From SZAS-103 sp038316385 (GTDB lineage Bacteria; Pseudomonadota; Gammaproteobacteria; Xanthomonadales; Xanthomonadaceae): a DNA stretch of 64,000 nucleotides. Every line of letters starts with the position of its first letter. Within the stretch, counting starts at the first letter, position 1. Shown here in pieces: positions 60,874 to 64,000 of the stretch. A program made the translations under genes and the position numbers. The DNA lies in the NCBI GenBank assembly GCA_038316385.1, contig JBBQAN010000004.1:62001-126000 (forward strand), read 5' to 3'. The notes beneath the pieces are model-generated. The model was not told where the DNA came from, ran no database searches, and saw only the letters and a list, made by a program, of their open reading frames with translations.

Positions 60874-62237
60874 TGAATCCGAATTTCTCCAATCCGGTGC
60901 GCAGTTCGAATCCGGCGCACTCCGCGAACGCAACGCCACGCTCGAATCAGGCGCTGAAACTTGAAGCCATCGTCGGCCGTTACGATCCGGTGCTGGCGAC
61001 GATCGCGATCCTGATTGCGGGCATCGGGGTGGTAATGGTCGGATCGAGTTCGATCGCCGTCGCCGAAGGCCTGAAGCTTGGCCCGTTCTATTTCCTGATC
61101 CGCCACATCGTCTTCGTACTCGGCGGCGTCGGCATCGCGATCGTGTTGATGCGCACCGAACTCAAATGGCTCGAACAGCGCAGCCGATTGATGCTGATCC
61201 TGTGCTTCCTGTTGCTGCTTGCGGTGTTCGTACCGGGCGTGGGTCGCACAGTGAATGGTGCCAAACGCTGGCTCAACCTCGGCTTCTCGAATTTCCAGGC
61301 GGTCGAAGCGGTCAAGCCGATGCTGATCGTCTGGCTGTCGAGTTATCTGGTTCGGTATCGGGAGGAGATCCAGCATCGCTGGTGGCCGATCCTCAAGCCA
61401 GTCGGCATCGCGATGGCGCTGGTCGCGTTGTTGCTGGCGCAGCCGGACTTCGGTTCAGCCTCGCTGATTCTCGCCGTCACCGGCGGCATGTTGCTGCTCG
61501 GCGGTGCAAGCTTGTTGCGCCTGTTCGGTCCGGTGGTGGTGGGATTGCCGGTGCTCGCAGCGGTCGCGATGTCGCAGGCGTATCGCGTGCGCCGGATGAC
61601 GTCCTTCCTCAACCCGTGGGCCGATCCCTTCAAGGATGGCTTCCAGCTCACCCAAGCATTGATTGCAGTTGGGCGCGGACAATGGTTCGGCGTCGGCCTC
61701 GGCGGTAGCGTGCAGAAGTTGTTCTACCTGCCCGAAGCGCATACCGATTTCATTCTCGCCGTGATCGCCGAGGAACTCGGCTTCGTCGGCGTGCTCGCGA
61801 TCATCCTGCTGTATGCCGCATTCACTGCGCGTTGCTTTCAGCTTGGCTTGCGCGCGGCCGCGCTCGGTAGGTATTTCGCCGCGAATTGCGCGTTCGGCGT
61901 GTCGTTGTGGTTCAGCATGCAGGCGCTCGTATCGGTCGGCGTGAATCTCGGCATGCTTCCGACCAAGGGACTCACGCTGCCGATGATTTCCTACGGCGGA
62001 TCAAGCGTGTTGATCTCGGTCGCCACGATCGGTTTGTTGCTGCGCATCAGCTATGAAGTCGATCGCGCGCAGCGACAGGTCGCGCGTGCGCGCGCTGAAA
62101 TTGCGATTCCGGTTGTGATCGCGTCCGAACCTGCACCGACACCGTCGCCGCAAAGCCCCGCACCCGTACCGAGCGGAGCACGCGATCGAATCGGTCCACG
62201 CCAACGCATCGAGCCACGTCTCGGAGCCGTCGCTTGA
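60873..62237 (+). CDS. ftsW: Septal peptidoglycan polymerase FtsW
   Basis: 454 residues, ten hydrophobic spans. FtsW is the SEDS-family glycosyltransferase paired with FtsI at the septum. Characteristic stretches: GVVMVGSSSIAVAE, NGAKRWLNLGFSNFQ, VKPMLIVWLSSYL, LLLAQPDFGSASLI (putative catalytic Asp in the QPDFG loop), AYRVRRMTSFLNPWADPF and LPMISYGGSSVLISV. The N-terminus has a 28-residue Asn/Ser-rich tail and the C-terminus a Pro/Arg-rich tail (PTPSPQSPAPVPSGAR), both cytoplasmic. Confidence 0.96.
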   Translation: MNPNFSNPVRSSNPAHSANATPRSNQALKLEAIVGRYDPVLATIAILIAGIGVVMVGSSSIAVAEGLKLGPFYFLIRHIVFVLGGVGIAIVLMRTELKWLEQRSRLMLILCFLLLLAVFVPGVGRTVNGAKRWLNLGFSNFQAVEAVKPMLIVWLSSYLVRYREEIQHRWWPILKPVGIAMALVALLLAQPDFGSASLILAVTGGMLLLGGASLLRLFGPVVVGLPVLAAVAMSQAYRVRRMTSFLNPWADPFKDGFQLTQALIAVGRGQWFGVGLGGSVQKLFYLPEAHTDFILAVIAEELGFVGVLAIILLYAAFTARCFQLGLRAAALGRYFAANCAFGVSLWFSMQALVSVGVNLGMLPTKGLTLPMISYGGSSVLISVATIGLLLRISYEVDRAQRQVARARAEIAIPVVIASEPAPTPSPQSPAPVPSGARDRIGPRQRIEPRLGAVA

Positions 62238-63328
62238 GTGCTGTGAATGCCAGCCTGAATGCAAACCCGGTGATGATTCTTGCCGGTGGTACCGGTGGAC
62301 ACATCTTTCCCGGCATCGCGGTTGCGCGCGCGTTGCGCGAGCGGCAGGTGCCGGTGGTGTGGCTGGGTTCAGCGGGTGGCATGGAAACACGCATCGTGCC
62401 GGCGCATGGCATCGCGATCGATACATTGCGGATCGGTGGTCTACGCGGCAAGGGCGCGTTGACGTTCTTGACCGCGCCGTTCCGCTTGCTGCGCGCGTTA
62501 CTGGATGCGCTGACGATCCTGCGCCGGCAGCGTCCACGCAGCGTGTTGAGCATGGGCGGATTCGCGGCCGGTCCCGGAGGTATTGCTGCGTGGTTGTTGC
62601 GACGTCCGCTGATCGTGCACGAAGCCAATCGCGCGCCAGGCTTCACCAATCGCGTACTCGCGAAATTCGCGCGACGTGTGCTGTGCGGATTTCCCGGCAG
62701 CTTCGTGCGCGGTGGCGAGACCGTCGGCAATCCAGTGCGCGCAGAAGTCGCCGCATTGCCGCCGCCAGCGCAGCGTTTCGCTGGCCGCGATGGCGCCTTG
62801 CGATTGCTCGTGCTCGGCGGCAGCCAGGGTGCGCGCGCGCTCAACAACGCGGTTCCGAAGGCATTGGCCGCGCTGTCCGACATCCGTGTCGAAGTACGTC
62901 ACCAGAGCGGCGAGAATCTGCGTTCCGAGGCCGAAGCCGCGTATGCGGATGCCGGCGTAAAAGCTTCGATCGAACCCTTCATCCAGGACATGGCCGCAGC
63001 ATATGCATGGGCCGACCTGGTGATCTGCCGCGCCGGCGCAATGACGCTGGCCGAATTGTGCGCGGTGGGCGTTGGCTCATTGCTGGTGCCGTTCCCGCTC
63101 GCGGTTGACGACCACCAGACGCGCAATGCCGAATATCTCGTCGAACGCGGCGCAGCACGATTGTTGCCGCAGTCCGACGATCTTGCCGAGCATCTGCGCG
63201 ATGCATTGCAGGAGTTGTCCTCGAATCGTGCGGCATTGCTGGTCATGGCCGAGGCAGCACGCGCCGCCGCGCTGGTGGATGCAACGGCGCGTGTCGCCGA
63301 CATCTGCATCGAAGAGGCGCGTTCATGA
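62234..63328 (+). CDS. murG: UDP-GlcNAc transferase MurG (lipid II synthesis)
   Basis: 364 residues, with a TTG start overlapping the ftsW stop (GTG at 62243 is an alternative). MurG adds GlcNAc to lipid I. GT-B family motifs: MILAGGTGGHIFPGIAVA, VLSMGGFAAGPGGIAAWLL, LLVLGGSQGARALNNAV and AWADLVICRAGAMTLAELCAVG. The stop overlaps murC as ATGA. Confidence 0.95.
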   Translation: MSAVNASLNANPVMILAGGTGGHIFPGIAVARALRERQVPVVWLGSAGGMETRIVPAHGIAIDTLRIGGLRGKGALTFLTAPFRLLRALLDALTILRRQRPRSVLSMGGFAAGPGGIAAWLLRRPLIVHEANRAPGFTNRVLAKFARRVLCGFPGSFVRGGETVGNPVRAEVAALPPPAQRFAGRDGALRLLVLGGSQGARALNNAVPKALAALSDIRVEVRHQSGENLRSEAEAAYADAGVKASIEPFIQDMAAAYAWADLVICRAGAMTLAELCAVGVGSLLVPFPLAVDDHQTRNAEYLVERGAARLLPQSDDLAEHLRDALQELSSNRAALLVMAEAARAAALVDATARVADICIEEARS

Positions 63329-64000
63329 TTCGCCGTCTGTTCCAGTCCGACGACACTGGACGAAGTTCAGCGCGCGTCCACTTTGTCGGTATCGGTGGCG
63401 TCGGCATGAGCGGCATCGCTGAAGTCTTGCTCACGCTCGGCTACACCGTGTCGGGTTCGGATTCGAACGAATCGGCGAGCACGCGCCGGTTGTCCTCGCT
63501 GGGCGCCACCGTGCAGCGCGGGCATGCCGCCGAAAACGTCGCAGGCGCAGAGGCGCTGGTCGTATCGAGTGCGATCCGCGCCGACAATCCGGAACTGCTC
63601 GCAGCGCGTGCGCAGCGCATTCCAGTCGTGCCGCGTGCGGAGATGCTCGCCGAACTGATGCGTTTCCGTCGCGGGATCGCGGTCGCCGGTACGCACGGCA
63701 AGACGACGACGACCTCGCTGGTTGCGAGTGTGTTGTCCGAGGGCGGCATGGATCCGACTTTCGTGATCGGTGGGCAATTGCTGTCGGCCGGATCCAACGC
63801 GCGGCTGGGGCAGGGCAAATGGCTGGTCGCCGAAGCGGATGAGAGCGACGGCAGTTTTCTGCGCCTGAATCCGCAGATCGCGGTGGTCACCAACATCGAT
63901 GCGGATCATCTGGAAAACTATGGCGGCGACTTTGATCGCGTGCGCGCTGCGTTCTCCGAATTTCTGCATCGGCTGCCTTTCTACGGATTGGCCGTGCTGT
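63325..64000 (+). CDS. murC: UDP-MurNAc--L-alanine ligase MurC, N-terminal part
   Basis: Partial gene running off the window edge; 225 residues visible, no stop. MurC adds L-alanine to UDP-MurNAc, the first stem-peptide step. The nucleotide-binding opening HFVGIGGVGMSGIAEVLL, the ATP loop VAGTHGKTTTTSLVA, and GKWLVAEADESDGSFLRL are diagnostic. The ATG at 63325 overlaps the murG stop. Genes beyond (murB, ddl, ftsQAZ) would be expected but lie outside. Confidence 0.95.
   Translation, partial: MIRRLFQSDDTGRSSARVHFVGIGGVGMSGIAEVLLTLGYTVSGSDSNESASTRRLSSLGATVQRGHAAENVAGAEALVVSSAIRADNPELLAARAQRIPVVPRAEMLAELMRFRRGIAVAGTHGKTTTTSLVASVLSEGGMDPTFVIGGQLLSAGSNARLGQGKWLVAEADESDGSFLRLNPQIAVVTNIDADHLENYGGDFDRVRAAFSEFLHRLPFYGLAVL

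Overview
The window is a stretch of high-GC proteobacterial chromosome. I infer a gammaproteobacterium of the Xanthomonadales/Lysobacterales. The type II secretion operon runs in the Xanthomonas xps order (E-F-G-H-I-J-K-L-M-N-D) with a lipoprotein-type secretin. The housekeeping clusters pepA-holC-valS, xerD-dsbC, rsmI-lpoA-yraN, nrdR-rib-nusB-thiL-pgpA and mraZ-to-murC are gammaproteobacterial. I cannot name the genus from sequence alone.

Layout. 1-15.3 kb is housekeeping: the end of pssA, a holD-like gene, rimI, the minus-strand operon pepA-holC-valS, lptF-lptG, a small secreted protein, an RDD membrane protein, xerD, dsbC and purL. 15.4-25.8 kb is a surface/secreted region: a 1016-residue BNR-repeat (VPS10/sortilin-type) exported protein, a YadA-like trimeric autotransporter, an AT-richer Sel1-repeat protein, a classical autotransporter with a DUF11-like passenger and a HAF-repeat exported protein. 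26.0-36.9 kb is a complete type II secretion operon, followed by a family 2 glycosyltransferase. 37.8-40.3 kb holds ettA and pyrF on the minus strand. 40.5-48.2 kb is glyA, a TonB-C-like secreted protein, nrdR and the riboflavin genes, nusB, thiL and pgpA. 48.2-52.9 kb is the most rearranged part: two inverted-repeat elements, an FAD-oxidase pseudogene reduced to its two ends, yraN, lpoA, rsmI, another inverted-repeat element, the RNase P RNA gene rnpB, and an AbrB/Doc toxin-antitoxin pair whose toxin stop codon lies antisense inside the 3' end of rnpB. 53.1-64.0 kb is the division and cell-wall (dcw) cluster from mraZ into murC, with a clear promoter and four MraZ-type boxes at exact 10-bp spacing.

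How the genes work together. Most of the window serves envelope biogenesis: LPS export (LptF/G), peptidoglycan synthesis and division (MraY, MurC/E/F/G, FtsL/I/W, LpoA), phospholipids (PssA, PgpA), disulfide isomerisation (DsbC), type II secretion and surface adhesins. HolC and the HolD-like protein are the chi and psi accessory subunits of the polymerase III clamp loader. Many genes overlap by 4 bp (ATGA, GTGA or TTGA), suggesting translational coupling.

I saw no tRNA, 16S/23S rRNA, CRISPR array, prophage or complete insertion sequence. No clearly new multi-gene system is evident. The observations most worth following are the rnpB/toxin overlap, the collapsed FAD-oxidase gene beside repeat elements, the repeat captured inside purL, the GspE without its cysteine motif, and the adhesin region.
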